64,000 nucleotides of DNA, from positions 2,232,001 to 2,296,000 of the forward strand of contig NC_064652.1 in the NCBI RefSeq assembly GCF_001723175.1, written 5' to 3'. This DNA comes from Penicillium oxalicum. Taxonomy: Eukaryota > Ascomycota > Eurotiomycetes > Eurotiales > Aspergillaceae. The translations under genes were made by a program, and so were the position numbers. The notes beneath the pieces were generated by a model. It had not been told where the DNA came from and searched no databases. It worked only from the letters and a program-made list of their open reading frames with translations. Shown here in pieces: positions 38,213 through 49,432 of the stretch (within the stretch, counting starts at the first letter, position 1; every line of letters starts with the position of its first letter).

Positions 38213-40587
38213 ATGACCACTGTCGGTCCCAGTCCGAATTCCCCACCCGAGTTGTCGGGGTCGAAATCCTCCAAGTCGTCATCCTTTCGTTCATCCCAGA
38301 TTGATAGCGCAGATGCGGTATTCACCGATGTTGGAAATTTCGAAGACATTGGCCTCGAAGATGACACGGTTCTCCCCCTCCCCGATCAGCCGACGCCGTA
38401 CGGCCGCGGGTCCGCCGCCCGATCGCAAGCTACCCGATTGCCAAACACTCTCCCTTTCAAGAGCCCTGCAGTGACCACACGCGATCTGACGGCGACATCA
38501 AAGCCGCGCAATCATCGCATACTGCCACCCATTAATAGTGCGCTCAACGGATCAGCGCGAAGCCTGGAACCTACGGGGTCCCTAGCAGTCCGTTCTGGCA
38601 ACAGGAGGGACTCTGTAAGTGGCCACCAGCCGCGCGGGCTGTCACCCTCGCAACCTCATCGATCTCGCTCAAACTCTCCTCTTCGACCATTGTCCAGCCG
38701 ATCTGCCTCGAGTACCAGCTTGGCCCTCTCGCCGCTTTCCACGCGGAACTCCGCTCCCAAGCACCCCTGGCAGCCGAAGCGCAAATCCCTCAGGGAGCTG
38801 GAAGACGAATACAACGACGCTGATGACGACCTTCCCGACGATGCAAGTTTGTGGAACATCCCCATTTCTCCCCGTCCGGCCCACGATCGTCCTCAGTCGC
38901 GAGCAGCCAGCCCAAACGGCCGTAGCCCCCGGTCGCCGCCCACTCCCGATCTCGCACACTGCATCGGACACCTTGGTATCCCAAGATCACTCGTCACAGG
39001 GAGCCTCACGAGCGGCGCGGATGAGACGAAATCAGCGCTCGAGCTCTGCCGGTCCGGAACGAGGCCAAATCTCACCCCGCAACCCCCGTACCTACTCATA
39101 CAACAACTACCTGTCTGATTTGTCGGAAGAAGCGAGAATTATTACGGAGGCACTCGAACACCATGCAGACGAAAGCGAGCGCAAGCATGAGGATGCAGTG
39201 CAAAACGGACTCTCTTCCGGAAAGTCCAGCTCCGATTCGCGGCCCGAGTCGATCGAACTGCCGCCTCTGCAGAAGTCGAACATCATGATTGATCCGCTGC
39301 CGATTAGTAAGGAGAAGGAAAAGGTTCTGACGCGAACGCGGCCAAGCTGGCTGCCACCCAAGATCAAAGGGAGGAGAAGAAGCACCTGAGAGAGTATAAA
39401 CTGATGATGGCCCAAGCTAAAGAAGCCGGTAAGTTTGCCTTTTTGCATGCCTTGGAATACCTGCCCCCATCTTTGGGTGGAGCAGGAATGGTGGTCTGTA
39501 AGGCATTGGAGCTAAACAGTTGCTGCAGATAAGCGCAAGGCCGCCCGGGCTGCTTCGGAGCAGTGCGAGAAAGATAATACCCGCGCAACACTCCAGAACA
39601 TCTGGGATGACTACGTGACTCCCAATTGGGAGCGTGCGCTACGTGAGCCTCGCATTCGGGAGCTTTGGTGGCGAGGTATCCCACCGCGGAATCGGGGTGC
39701 CATGTGGAAGCGCGCCCTCGGCAATGAGCTGTCGCTTACTGAGACTCTTTTACCAAGGCTTTGCAAAGAGCCAAGGAGTTGCAATCCAAGGCTGACACCG
39801 AGCCGAGGGAGAACAACAAGCGTATGCTTGATTGTTTCGACGCCATCGAGGCGGATGTCACAAAAGCGTTCCCGGATCTGAACCTTTTCCAGGAAGGTGG
39901 GCCGTTGCGGGATACGCTCATTGACCTTCTACAGGCGTACTGCATGTATCGAAGCGACGTGGGTTATATCCATGGTCTTCACACTATTGCCGCACTCCTT
40001 GTGCTTCAGTTCCCTTCGTCAAGTTCCGCGTTCCTTGCCATGGCCAATGCTCTCAATCGTCCTCTGCCGGTTGCCTTTCTGACCTGGGACCGCGGCGCCA
40101 TGGCTCGTACATATGGTCTTGCCACGGAGACCCTGAGATACAAATTTCCCCAATTGGCAACCCATCTGCTGGAGACGCTTCAACTCGCAGAGGAGGAGGT
40201 ATGGGAGCCCATGTTCCGCTCTCTATTGACGAACGGCCTGGACCTTGAACGACTTTTCCCGTGTGTGGGATTGCTGGTGTTTGAGGTGATCGCATCATCA
40301 TCCGCGCTGCGATCGGAGTGATTGGCAGTCTGCAGACGCAATTGATGTCTTTCCACCAGCCCGACGACCAGTCGCGCCTCGTCGTGCGCGATATTCTCGG
40401 CTGGGGCCCTCGGCACATCGGCGCTAGTGCCCAGAAGCCCAAGGAGCGCAATAGCGCCCCCGCCGCTTCTGGATTTGGGGGCCAGGTTTCGAGTCCGGGC
40501 GTAGCTGACTATTGGATCCTCACCGCTGCTGGCAACGAGGATGGATTCATCGCTGCAGTGCGCGAGGCTGGCAAAGTGCGGAATTAG
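38213..40587 (+). pseudogene. TBC-domain (Rab GAP-like) protein gene broken by about six small indels
   Basis: Fungal TBC-domain protein; the family stimulates GTP hydrolysis by Rab GTPases in membrane traffic. Read end to end, the protein starts MTTVGPSPNSPPELSGS, has a long Ser/Pro-rich half, then [12 protein letters not shown], a coiled stretch after the intron at 39429-39528, and the TBC domain ([36 protein letters not shown]). No single frame encodes it. I place breaks near 38950-38990 (+1), 39360-39363 (-1), 39740-39745 (-1), 40253-40260 (+1), 40276-40278 (-1) and 40285-40287 (-1). The losses are mostly one G from a short G run. Introns cannot explain the last three, which lie within 35 nt. 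The usual GAP fingers IxxDxxR and YxQ read IEADVTK and GYIHG, so catalytic competence is doubtful even in the intact form. Pseudogene or a poorly read stretch. Confidence 0.75.
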
Positions 40588-41379
40588 CGGTAGCCTTTGG
40601 CGCAGCTACTCGGTCCGGTGATAGTGCCCCAGCGTGACCAGCCTGAAGATCTCCCCGCCACCTCTCAGATGACTCTGATCATGTTGATCTGGAGGTAGAC
40701 ACGGGTTCTTATGATCACTGTTTCCCGGTCGGCTAGATGTTCGAGTCGTCGGTCCCGACTCTGCGTCTTTGAGAACCCCGTTTTTTGTCCACGTGCTTCT
40801 AAGCATACATATTAACTTCTATTCGATCGCTGGCACTTCACTTGCCCGTCAATTTTTCCCCTTGAACTCTTTTTGGTCTTTACTGCTTCTCTGGCATGTC
40901 GATATTTGGCCCATCGTGTTGATCTCATCCGTTTTTTTTTACCTCTTTCAATCCTGTATTACTATTAGATATTCCGATGGACTGGATGACGTTAACTTTC
41001 TGAGCGGATTCGATCGTGCTTTTGACTGGCAATTGAAGATACCTTTTACTTGATTGTGGATCGCTTTCCAACTAAACCTGAGCGTCTTTCTGTTGGATCA
41101 CCGTCGTATTCTAGCGATCTTGCGTATGCCACAAGAGTTTTAAAGTTGTTCTTGGAAACGACAACTTCGGGACTCTGAGCTTGGCATATGGCAGTGCATG
41201 AAAAGAGATCGATGGAACTTGGCAGATGGATGGAGAAAGGGAAGAAATGATTCAAAGACGGTATGAGTTATCAAGCAGAAAAAAGAGAGAGAGATGTGGG
41301 AAGACCATGTGAAGGGAACGGCGACTGTTATGATTGGGCGTAGGGTCATAAAAAGAAAGAAAGGAAAAAAGAAAATCGC
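40588..41379. other. Intergenic region before tRNA-Tyr
   Basis: About 0.8 kb holding the TBC gene's 3' region and the downstream flank of the minus-strand tRNA. A T-rich stretch on the minus strand immediately past the tRNA 3' end (A-rich on plus, 41351-41375) should be the RNA polymerase III terminator. No protein gene seen. Confidence 0.55.
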
Positions 41380-41467
41380 TCCCTCGAACCGGAATCGAGC
41401 CGGTGACCTTTCGGTTATATGTTATTCCATTACAGCCGAACGTGATATCCAACTACACCATCGAGGG
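41380..41467 (-). tRNA. tRNA-Tyr (anticodon GUA) with a 14-nt intron
   Basis: Folding by hand gives a complete cloverleaf on the minus strand, 88 nt with the intron. Acceptor stem CCCTCGA pairs with TCGAGGG (7 bp), discriminator A73. D arm GTG...CAC, anticodon stem TTCGG/CCGAA, T arm ACCGG-CTCGATT-CCGGT. The anticodon loop reads CTGTAA, then 14 nt (41416-41429), then A: anticodon GUA with the intron one base 3' of it, the canonical nuclear position. The C1-G72 pair and A73 are the eukaryotic tyrosine identity elements, and eukaryotic tRNA-Tyr genes normally have an intron. A and B boxes are contained in the D and T arms. Confidence 0.92.
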
Positions 41468-44400
41468 TGATTTGCGATGCTAGATAACGTAAATTTGACA
41501 TTATATACCATTTTGTTTAGACTTTGAAACCTCCCTGTGGCCTCGTGCGGCAGAAAATTCGATAATATATGATCCGATGTATAATAGGACCTAATCGCTT
41601 CAATTTATCCACATTAGATACGTTTCAAATGGCCGTTTTGAGCTCTGCGCAACAAATGAGTTTCATCTATGAAACTTGGGCTACACATAAGGTGATTTTA
41701 CTATGAACCCCAAGTTGAGCGCAGTGATTTGGACCTTTACAGAGGGTATGCTGGGCTCTCGCAGATCTCGTCCAGAAGGGAGCCAACCTAGATGTTTACT
41801 CGATTGTCATTCATATGAATTTTTGGACTGTGGGATACAGAGATAGATGTTTATTCCAGAGTAACTGGATGGATCAGTCTGTTGGGTATCTAACTGGATT
41901 CATTTTGTTTTTAGCCCCCAACATTGATACGGGTTCGCCCATGGATGATTAAGCGGAGCTTTGATGTCCATACATCCATATAAGTAGGAAGGGCATCTAA
42001 CGGGTAGATTCATCGGGACGGTAGGGGCTCTTAAGATTTCTATCTGATGATACTTAGGGGTGGGAAAGGCGAGTAGACTGATGTGGGCCAACCCTAATGG
42101 ATATTGAATGCATGGTCGCGAGTATCCACGTTGCGAAATATATACAAATTTCGAAAATTTGAATGTTGATTTTTGAAACCATCGATGGGACAAGGCGAGA
42201 GATCACGACTCGCCACTCCACTCTGGAACCAGCTCATCACTCGTTTTACTCTGGCGGCTCGATGGTCGGGGAATGTCTAGTCTCTGCCTACCTCCGGGTG
42301 TTCGACGTAGGTAGGGAATGAACGTAGGTATGGGACCGTTCCATATGAAAATCAACATCTGACTGGAACCTACCTGTGTCCAGAGACTAATAGGTGAGCA
42401 TCCGAGTAACTTTACCTTATTGTTTGAATGAGATCGTACATTACGTTTGGAAATCCCCCGCTGCATATTCTGACTTCAGAGTCCAGTCAAGCCTGTCAAG
42501 GGCAAGGTATCAACTGGACCGTCCAGGTCGGTGTCTCATTGGCGTTTGGACGGTTTTATCAAGTTCGTGTCGACATTTTGTGTTGGCTGAAGGGTTACGT
42601 TGGGGCGTGGATCGATATGAGCATAGTGTCCTTGATGTCTTCAAGTCGAGAAGGCTCTACAAACGCATTCAGTCGACTCAGGCGCGACAGAGGAATGAAG
42701 AATGAAACGGATTTCTTCAGGGTTACTTTGAATGACCAAACAAGCAAAGCACGTGGGGTTGAAGCGACAAATTATCGTGTTCTGACAACTTTTGGAGAGC
42801 GTGATTTTTCCCTGCCCTATAGTCTGTTTGAGCTACGACTCCAATCCTCTAGATATGAGGGCCAGAGCCAGTGAGCATATGATTTATTGGAGCACTTGAT
42901 CTCTTACCCGTCGATGTGCAGCCCGAGCACGTGGCCTTGAATGCACAGCGGACTTCTCTCGACCACTGACACATCACCAACCCTGAAAACAGGAAGGGCT
43001 CACTTTTATTTTCGCGCGCAACAAATCATGCACAGGGTCGAGGAGTACTTGTCTCCTCTTACCTGGCAGCTAGTCAGCTCTGATTGGGACCGACAATGAC
43101 CAACATCAGGATCCAGGAGATCAAAGTTCAAGCAAAAGACCAAAGCCAATCAGAAGAAAACAGTACACTCCATAGGAAAAGCTTGAACCTGCGGCTTGAC
43201 TTCAATATCCGACACGGCATAGGTAAGCGATGCTTTTTCCCCCCGAGTCGGCCTTTCCCCCAAAGGAGCAGTGCGGTGATTCTGTCAGATCTGATGGGTG
43301 GAGAGACTGGAGGCAGATTCCAACGCGGGCAAAGTGCGCGATTTTTCATCACCACACCCTCTGCGGGATAACTAATTGACTCGAAGCATGCTCGGCGAGA
43401 AAAGTTCGGTTCATTCAAATTAAAATTGAAAGTCAGAACCGCGCACAAGTCAGTGTTAAGCGTAGGCTCCCATGTTTCCCTCGCTATTAATTGAGCTGAT
43501 TTTCTAGTGAACCCAGTTGGCCAGTGCTTTGGCGGGGAAAGTCTTCCGGTTTCTCACTTTATTCGCATCATAAGTCTTTCTTCAATACATCTTGAGTGAT
43601 CCATGGATCGGTGTCTAGCAACAGCGCCAGTCTTCAATAAGGACGGGGATGAGAAATAATTATATGCTACATCATACACTGTCGAAAAACATAATTTACG
43701 AGACGGTGTGTCACCACAATTTGAATATATATTTGACGACTATAGAATGACCTAGCGCAGCATAGCAGCTTTGGAATCACAATGCCCGTTTCTCCTCTTG
43801 AGCGGTTTATTGGGCCAATGACGGAAGCGCCACACACCAGAGCTTTCAAGGTGGCGTCCATTATGAATATTCAAATATGCCGTAGCTTTGAGTAGGTATT
43901 TATCCTGACTCGGGCTTGGTTCAGGTATACGACAGGTACCGGGTATTATTTGAGTACTGTAGCCTTCTATCTCCCCTCAGTTTTCCGTAGTCACTTCTGT
44001 TGAAAATGCCTCCGTCTGAACAAAAACAATCAGTAGAATGGACCCGCGCTACTGACGGTTTAAGCGACAAGTGCATCAAATGTTTGTCTGACATTCAACT
44101 GCACTGGCGACCTATTCGATCGAACGGCCTAACATCGAGGATATACGATATCCATGCTGTACATATGCTGAGGTAGATTGTAGCAGTACATACCCGGCCA
44201 TAGTACATATGCAGCTGCAGACTCCTTTCGTTGTTCGTGTCGGTATGTAGTATCCTGATCATGGGTGATCTTTGCTATCCTCGTGACCCACATAGATACC
44301 ATGATGTACACCCAGACTACTACCCACAGCACACGATGGGTGGCGCATCTGGCATATAGCAGTTACAGGTATGGACATGGTGATCCATGTCGCCCGTGTG

Positions 44401-44964
44401 GTAAAATCGTGCTCAGCCCTCGATCTGGTTGAGGCTCCCGTTCCATCCCCAGAGTCGGATAAGATAAGCCGCATCTCCGGGGATTGGTCCGATCGAATAT
44501 CTCTCATACTTAACTGAGCGCCATTTCCCCCTACCACCTCTCGAGTTCTTCAAACTCCGGTGTGAGAGGCCCCCGAAAAAGTGCGCAAAGGACCGGTCCG
44601 CGCAAATTATCACGTTCTTGGTTCATCCCAAATGGCTCGTCGGGAATGGACAGATACACTACACCGCACCGCTGGAGTCGACACCCCCCCGTAGAGACAG
44701 CGGGATTCAAGGGGCCGGTATGAACAGGTGATAAATACTTTCCCAGGACGTCCGGCTGGCCCTCGAAAATCGATGATCACTTCTTTCCACGTCTTTCTAG
44801 TTGATTTGTTTCTTCCCCTCCCGCCCTCTTCTTCTCTCTACACCAGTAATTTCAAGTCAGCACAGTCCGAGCATTCACATACTGCTGCTGTGCCGCTCTA
44901 CTGATCTTGCCAACGGTTGCTGCCTCTCCCTCTGGGGTCTCCCGCTACCTGAACGGTTGCAAGC
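41468..44964. other. 3.5 kb AT-rich gene-poor region
   Basis: Between the tRNA and the kinase gene the sequence is clearly AT-richer than the gene areas and has only short frames with no domain motifs, for example 42428-42874. Many TA- and CA-rich words could mean old, mutated repeat DNA (repeat-induced point mutation gives this look), but I could not identify a transposon, terminal repeats or target duplication. A pyrimidine-rich stretch near 44790-44840 may be the kinase leader. Confidence 0.45.
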
Positions 44965-46511
44965 TTGATGAAGGAAGGAAATTGCCGCCAATACGAGGCC
45001 TGGACGGTCGTGGCCGCGCAACAACCCAATATGAATCCAGACATGAGACACAACCATCACCTCACACGGCAAAAGTGGTCCTCCATTCAAGGTCACGATG
45101 AATGTGCCCCAGGCAACCCTATTTTCAAGAACGACGACAGACCCAGTATGACGTCCGTATCAACAATCAATCAGCCATTACTGCAACCGTCCATGATAAG
45201 ATCCTCTCCTGCATATGCATCCATTTCAGAATCCCTCGACTCTCATCGCCCTTTCAATGACAAGTACGGCCGCTGCCTGGAGATCCTGCACTATGGCACG
45301 AACAGCACCGTCCGCCTCCACCAGACCAAGCTGTCCGCGTATGGGAAGAAATCAAAACAGCTTTTTGCCGTCAAGGTCTACCGATATTACAACAACATTG
45401 TCCGTGGATCACATAGTCTCGCCCGCGAGTCGTGTTGCGCGGCAGCCTCTATCGCCAATTTCCATCCTCGACACCCGAACATCCTCGCAATCACGGAGAT
45501 TCTCCACAACGAGCGTGGCGAACTATGTCTCGTGATGCCCTTCTGCGCAGGTGGCGACCTTCACGAACTGCTCTCTCGCTCGGGACCCTTGGCAACCAGC
45601 GAGGCGGATTGTATCATTGCTCAGATGCTGGGGGCTGTGTCTTTTTTGCATGAAAATGGAACGGCCCATCGAGATCTTCGCCTTGAGACGGTCCTTCTCA
45701 CTCAACGCGGGGCCGTCAAGATCGCCGGCTTGGTGACGATCATATTCAACGACTGTGGAAAGAGTGCGCTGTCGCCCCGGCCGAGCGTGACGAGCACCAT
45801 GACGAGAGTGAGACCGATGCTGCACGGCCTTCGCGCGGAAAGTCATGGTCTTTCTCTTTGCCCTGGCTTGTCGCTCCATTCAATCACATCAGTGGTGGCA
45901 AGGGGAATAGCGGAGAGTCGGCGGGTTCTCCCGCCTTGTTTCCTGGAATCAGCTGGCCGTATATTGCCCCTGAAGGATACTCGTCCTCATCACGTCGTCC
46001 ATCATATCGAGATCATATTGAGTGTGATGAGGACGAGGAAAATGAAGATGGCTGTCGTGATCCTCGACCAGCTGACGTGTGGGCTACGGCAGTGATCTAC
46101 ATGGCCCTGATTACCGGCCGCTTACTCTACTCTGGCGAAGTGCGCGGCCCAACCGTGAGGACGCAAAGTATCTGGAATATCTCCATTGTCGTCGAGAAGA
46201 AGATGGATATCCGCCCATCGAAGCATTAGGAAAGGTATGTCAAGACCGCCCAGCCCCCCCTCGCATCTCATCTCGTTTTCCTCTACCATCCCACGGGGCC
46301 TTTTGGGGGGGGGGGGGATCCATCCCAAATCCAATCAGATTCATGGTTCGCTGATAGAAATTTCTTCTTGCAAAACATTCAGAGACGACGCAATGCAATC
46401 TACGCAATGCTTCACCCGATAGCACGCAAGCGCATTTCCGCAACAGACATGTTACGATCAGAGTGGATCCAGAGCGTGTCAGTCTGTGAATCTGGGAAGA
46501 ATGGATACTGA
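44965..46511 (+). pseudogene. Divergent serine/threonine kinase-like gene with two frame breaks
   Basis: Protein of the fungal HAL/NPR-like kinase group. Two exons, to 46234 and from 46383 (intron with a long G run). Visible kinase parts: GTNSTVRLHQ (Gly loop), LFAVKVYRYY (the VAIK lysine), LVMPFCAGGDLHELL, AHRDLRLETVLL (HRD loop), PYIAPEGY (APE region), PADVWATAVIYMALITGRLL and the C-terminal IARKRISATDMLRSEWI. The usual DFG is replaced by KIAGLGD, so magnesium binding may be lost and the protein may be a pseudokinase. Two breaks split the frame. One G is missing at 45732-45733 (TTGGTGAC, where GGT would restore GLGDDH). At 46123-46132 TACTC is repeated in tandem just before WRSARPNRED. Start uncertain: 44965 is the longest option, 45148 (MTSVST) is plausible. 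Confidence 0.75.
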
Positions 46512-46966
46512 AAGGTTTCTGGTATCTGTTCAAATTCTTATAACGAAGTGACGAGTAGCACATCACACAGTGCAGGCTTAATACGATCCCCGACAAATGA
46601 TCATCTAGGCTGGGCACGTGTAATTCTCCACCAGTTCTTGGCTGATGAACTATGTTCGCTTAAGCCGTTGTAAATCCAATATAATTTACAACAAGGGGTT
46701 CTCTGGCTGATTTGTCTGATCGAGACCAAAACCTGAACAATGGCGGACTCTTGGAAGCTGTGACTTACGCACCAGGGTCAGTCACCAAGTCTCCGTAACA
46801 GCAGAGAGAAAGAGAGAGGGAGAGGTAGGGAAAGGGAATTTCTAGAAAGTGGGGTTCAGTCGGTACTTGAATGATACAAATGCGTGTCGGAAATCTATAT
46901 TTGCAAAAAAAGACTTTCATGAAAATACACAAGGGGGGAAAAAGCCGCCCTGGAGAAAATGTTCAT
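46512..46966. other. Convergent 3' flank
   Basis: About 450 nt between the kinase-like gene (plus) and the reductase gene (minus), which converge. A short GA-rich stretch lies near 46801-46825. No feature identified. Confidence 0.5.
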
Positions 46967-48122
46967 CTAGAGTTTAGCCTTCGCGGCCTCACTCACAGGG
47001 GCAACCTCGACCATCATTTTGCCCGTGTTCACTCCCTTGTACAAATCGACCAAAGCCTGGGGCGCACCCTCGATACCACCGGGGACGATGTGCTCCTTAC
47101 GCTTGAGCTTGCCTTGCGACAACCAGGAGGCCAGCTCCTGCAGCGCCGTAGGGTATTTCTTCGCATAGTCGAAGACGATGAAGCCCTTCATGGTGACTCG
47201 TTGAGACTGGACGAGATGTTAGAAAAAGAAAGTATCCTGGACTCGCTCTGATGGGAACAAAGTCTCATCCCCATCAACCTTCGCGACGATATAAACTTAC
47301 AATCACAGTCATGAAGCTGGTCGGGCCCTGCGGCTTGGCAGCGTTATATTGGCTGATGGCGCCGCAGATGACAAATCGAGAGTCGCGAGCAGCGCGTGCC
47401 AAGCAAGCATCCAAGATCTCACCACCGGTGTTGTCAAAGAAGACATCGATATACTCGGGAGTGGCGTCCTTCAGTTGCTTTTTCCAGTCGGCATCCTTGT
47501 AGTTGATTGCCACATCGAAGCCCAGCTCCCGCACCAGGAAATCACACTTCTCCCGGCTTCCTGCCAAACCGACTACCCTCTTTGCGCCCTTGATCTTGGC
47601 AATCTGTCCCGCGACCATTCCCGTTGCACCGGCAGCGCCAGAGACCACGACAGTCTCCCCCGCCTTTGGATGGCCCACCTCCGTCATACCAAAGTATGCG
47701 GTCAACCCGGTCATGCCGAGCACAGACATGGCATCCGTGGGGCGGCCACCGGGGGGAAGGACGAACTTTTCAACCTCCTTCGCACCGAGCACGGCGTATT
47801 CTTGCCAGCCAGTGTAAGCGACGACCCAGTCACCGGCCTTGAACTTGGACGTGAGGTCCTTGCCAACGGCAATGATCTGAGCGATGCTCTGGCCACGCAT
47901 GACGGCGCCGATCTCCACGGGAGCGATATAGGATCGCTTGGCGGTTAACCATTGGCGCATGGCGGGGTCCAGGGAGAGGTAGTGCGTGCGCACGAGGACC
48001 TTGTCGGCGGCCACATTGGAGGGTCTGGCGACGGTCTTGATGCTGAAGGTACCTCCGGTCAGAGAGGGATCGATGGCCGGATTCGGCGTCTTGGTATAGA
48101 TGATCTGTTTGTAGGAGGACAT
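46967..48122 (-). CDS. NADP-dependent medium-chain reductase (PTGR/LTB4 dehydrogenase-like)
   Basis: Zinc-independent medium-chain dehydrogenase/reductase that likely reduces an alpha,beta-unsaturated carbonyl with NADPH. Two exons, 48122-47301 and 47206-46967, in phase, giving 353 aa, the family's usual length. N-terminal catalytic fold: HYLSLDPAMRQWL and GAVMRGQSIAQI. Cofactor domain: VVVSGAAGATGMVAGQIAKIKGAKRVVGLAGSREKC, with the AxxGxxG-type motif and a following basic residue suiting NADP. GMTGLTAYFGM is the characteristic family stretch. The C-terminus after the intron reads MKGFIVFDYAKKYPTALQEL, as in prostaglandin reductases. It borders the NRPS locus but looks like a general detoxification enzyme, so I do not count it as a cluster gene. 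Confidence 0.93.
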
Positions 48123-48793
48123 GATGAATACTGCAATGGGTGGGTATTCTGGTCAATGGGTGGCCGGGGATGGAGAGGGAAGATTTCAAGGGAAAGATGC
48201 TTGATGAGAGAGAGGGGCGAGTCAAAAGATCAAGATGCTGCCGAGGGATATCCGGGGGGAGCAGAAGAGGGACCAAATAACTATGGGGAATGTGAACGGA
48301 GCAACCCCGGATTAGGCAAACTGCTCCACCCGACAGTCAGGGCCAACGGTGAAAAGGACCTCGGCCCAGTCGACGAGCAACTACGGCATTAGCCGATCGG
48401 AGATTTAATGAGCCGGCCCGAACTCCACACCGCCAAGCCGCATCTTCAGCCGCCCGTCAGTTGACGATCCGACTGTTCACGTTGCAGGTGTATACAATTT
48501 CTTTGCTGAACATGATTCAGAGGATTGCTCGGGAGACTGAATCCCCAAATCTGGGTTTTGGCATCTAATATGAGTGTCAGTCATGGCGACCTACCCTTCT
48601 GTGTATCACGGACATTCCCTTCATTCCTCAATAGATGATCTCAGCCTGACGTCAAACATGGTATGTCATGGTCAATCGGTGGATCTTTATGTAAACTTCA
48701 CTGTTTTTTTTTCATTCTCTAAGTTCGCACGTATTGTCTCTGACGAAAGTTCCCTTCTCCCCCTGCAATATTCTGCGCAAAAATTTGGCCACA
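48123..48793. other. Divergent promoter region
   Basis: About 670 nt between the reductase gene (minus) and the small protein gene (plus), which are transcribed apart. No other feature recognised. Confidence 0.5.
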
Positions 48794-49432
48794 ATGGTAA
48801 ACACAAGAGTGGGCGGATCTCATGGCTCGTCAACTGGAGCTCCGGGAATCCCAGTGCCCACGCAAGATCCTCGATCGCACTACGACCCCACCACAACGGG
48901 ATACAACCCTGCCACAGGTGCTGCATATTCAAAGCCAACGTCTCATCAAAATGACAATGCCAATGAACTCTATTGGTCTCATCAACAGTCTCACAATGAG
49001 GACCGTAGCACCGGTCAAGATGATCGGAGTTGGCATACTCCGAACACCGTGCAAAGGGCCGATATCGAAGAAGCCACGACGACATCGCAAACGGATACCG
49101 CTTCAAAGTCAACAGCCAGCTCTGGGTTGACCGGCGCTTTGGGGAGAAAAACCAGAGGAGTCGGCGCGAGTGTTCTGGTAAGTACTAAAACCTTTTCTCG
49201 TTCTTCCGAGGACCGGCCGCGCCTGCCAATTACAAGGATTGGTCGAGACTTGGGCCATGCATCTGAGTGGAAGATTAATCCGACTTGCTGGTGCCTGGAC
49301 AATGATCAGAGATCGGGCGAAGCATTTCGAGGCACTTTGAATGCTGCTATACACCGGGCATTCAAGAGCAAGGAGGATAGTATGCAAAATGAAACGGCCA
49401 CTCGACAGGGCGAAAGAAATGTCCCACGATGA
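48794..49432 (+). CDS. Small conserved-looking hydrophilic protein, function unknown
   Basis: Predicted 168-aa soluble protein from two exons, 48794-49177 and 49310-49432; the 132-nt intron keeps the frame and has no stop, so an intron-retaining read-through also stays open. The first half is rich in Asn, Gln, Ser and Thr, low complexity. Near the splice site it reads GLTGALGRKTRGVGASVL, followed after splicing by RSGEAFRGTLNAAIHRAF, a pattern I associate with a small fungal family of Gly-rich, possibly stress-related proteins of unknown role. No signal peptide, membrane segment or catalytic motif is seen. The donor GTAAGT and acceptor CAG are good. Moderate confidence that it is expressed. 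Confidence 0.55.
   Translation: MVNTRVGGSHGSSTGAPGIPVPTQDPRSHYDPTTTGYNPATGAAYSKPTSHQNDNANELYWSHQQSHNEDRSTGQDDRSWHTPNTVQRADIEEATTTSQTDTASKSTASSGLTGALGRKTRGVGASVLVSTKTFSRSSEDRPRLPITRIGRDLGHASEWKINPTCWCLDNDQRSGEAFRGTLNAAIHRAFKSKEDSMQNETATRQGERNVPR

Noticed and set aside
38950..39040. An intron joining the two halves of the TBC N-terminal region
   Set aside because: The candidate GTATCC...CAG pair gives the wrong phase; an indel is simpler.
42394..42874. Overlapping plus-strand frames in the AT-rich desert
   Set aside because: Two frames over the same bases without motifs; more likely chance.
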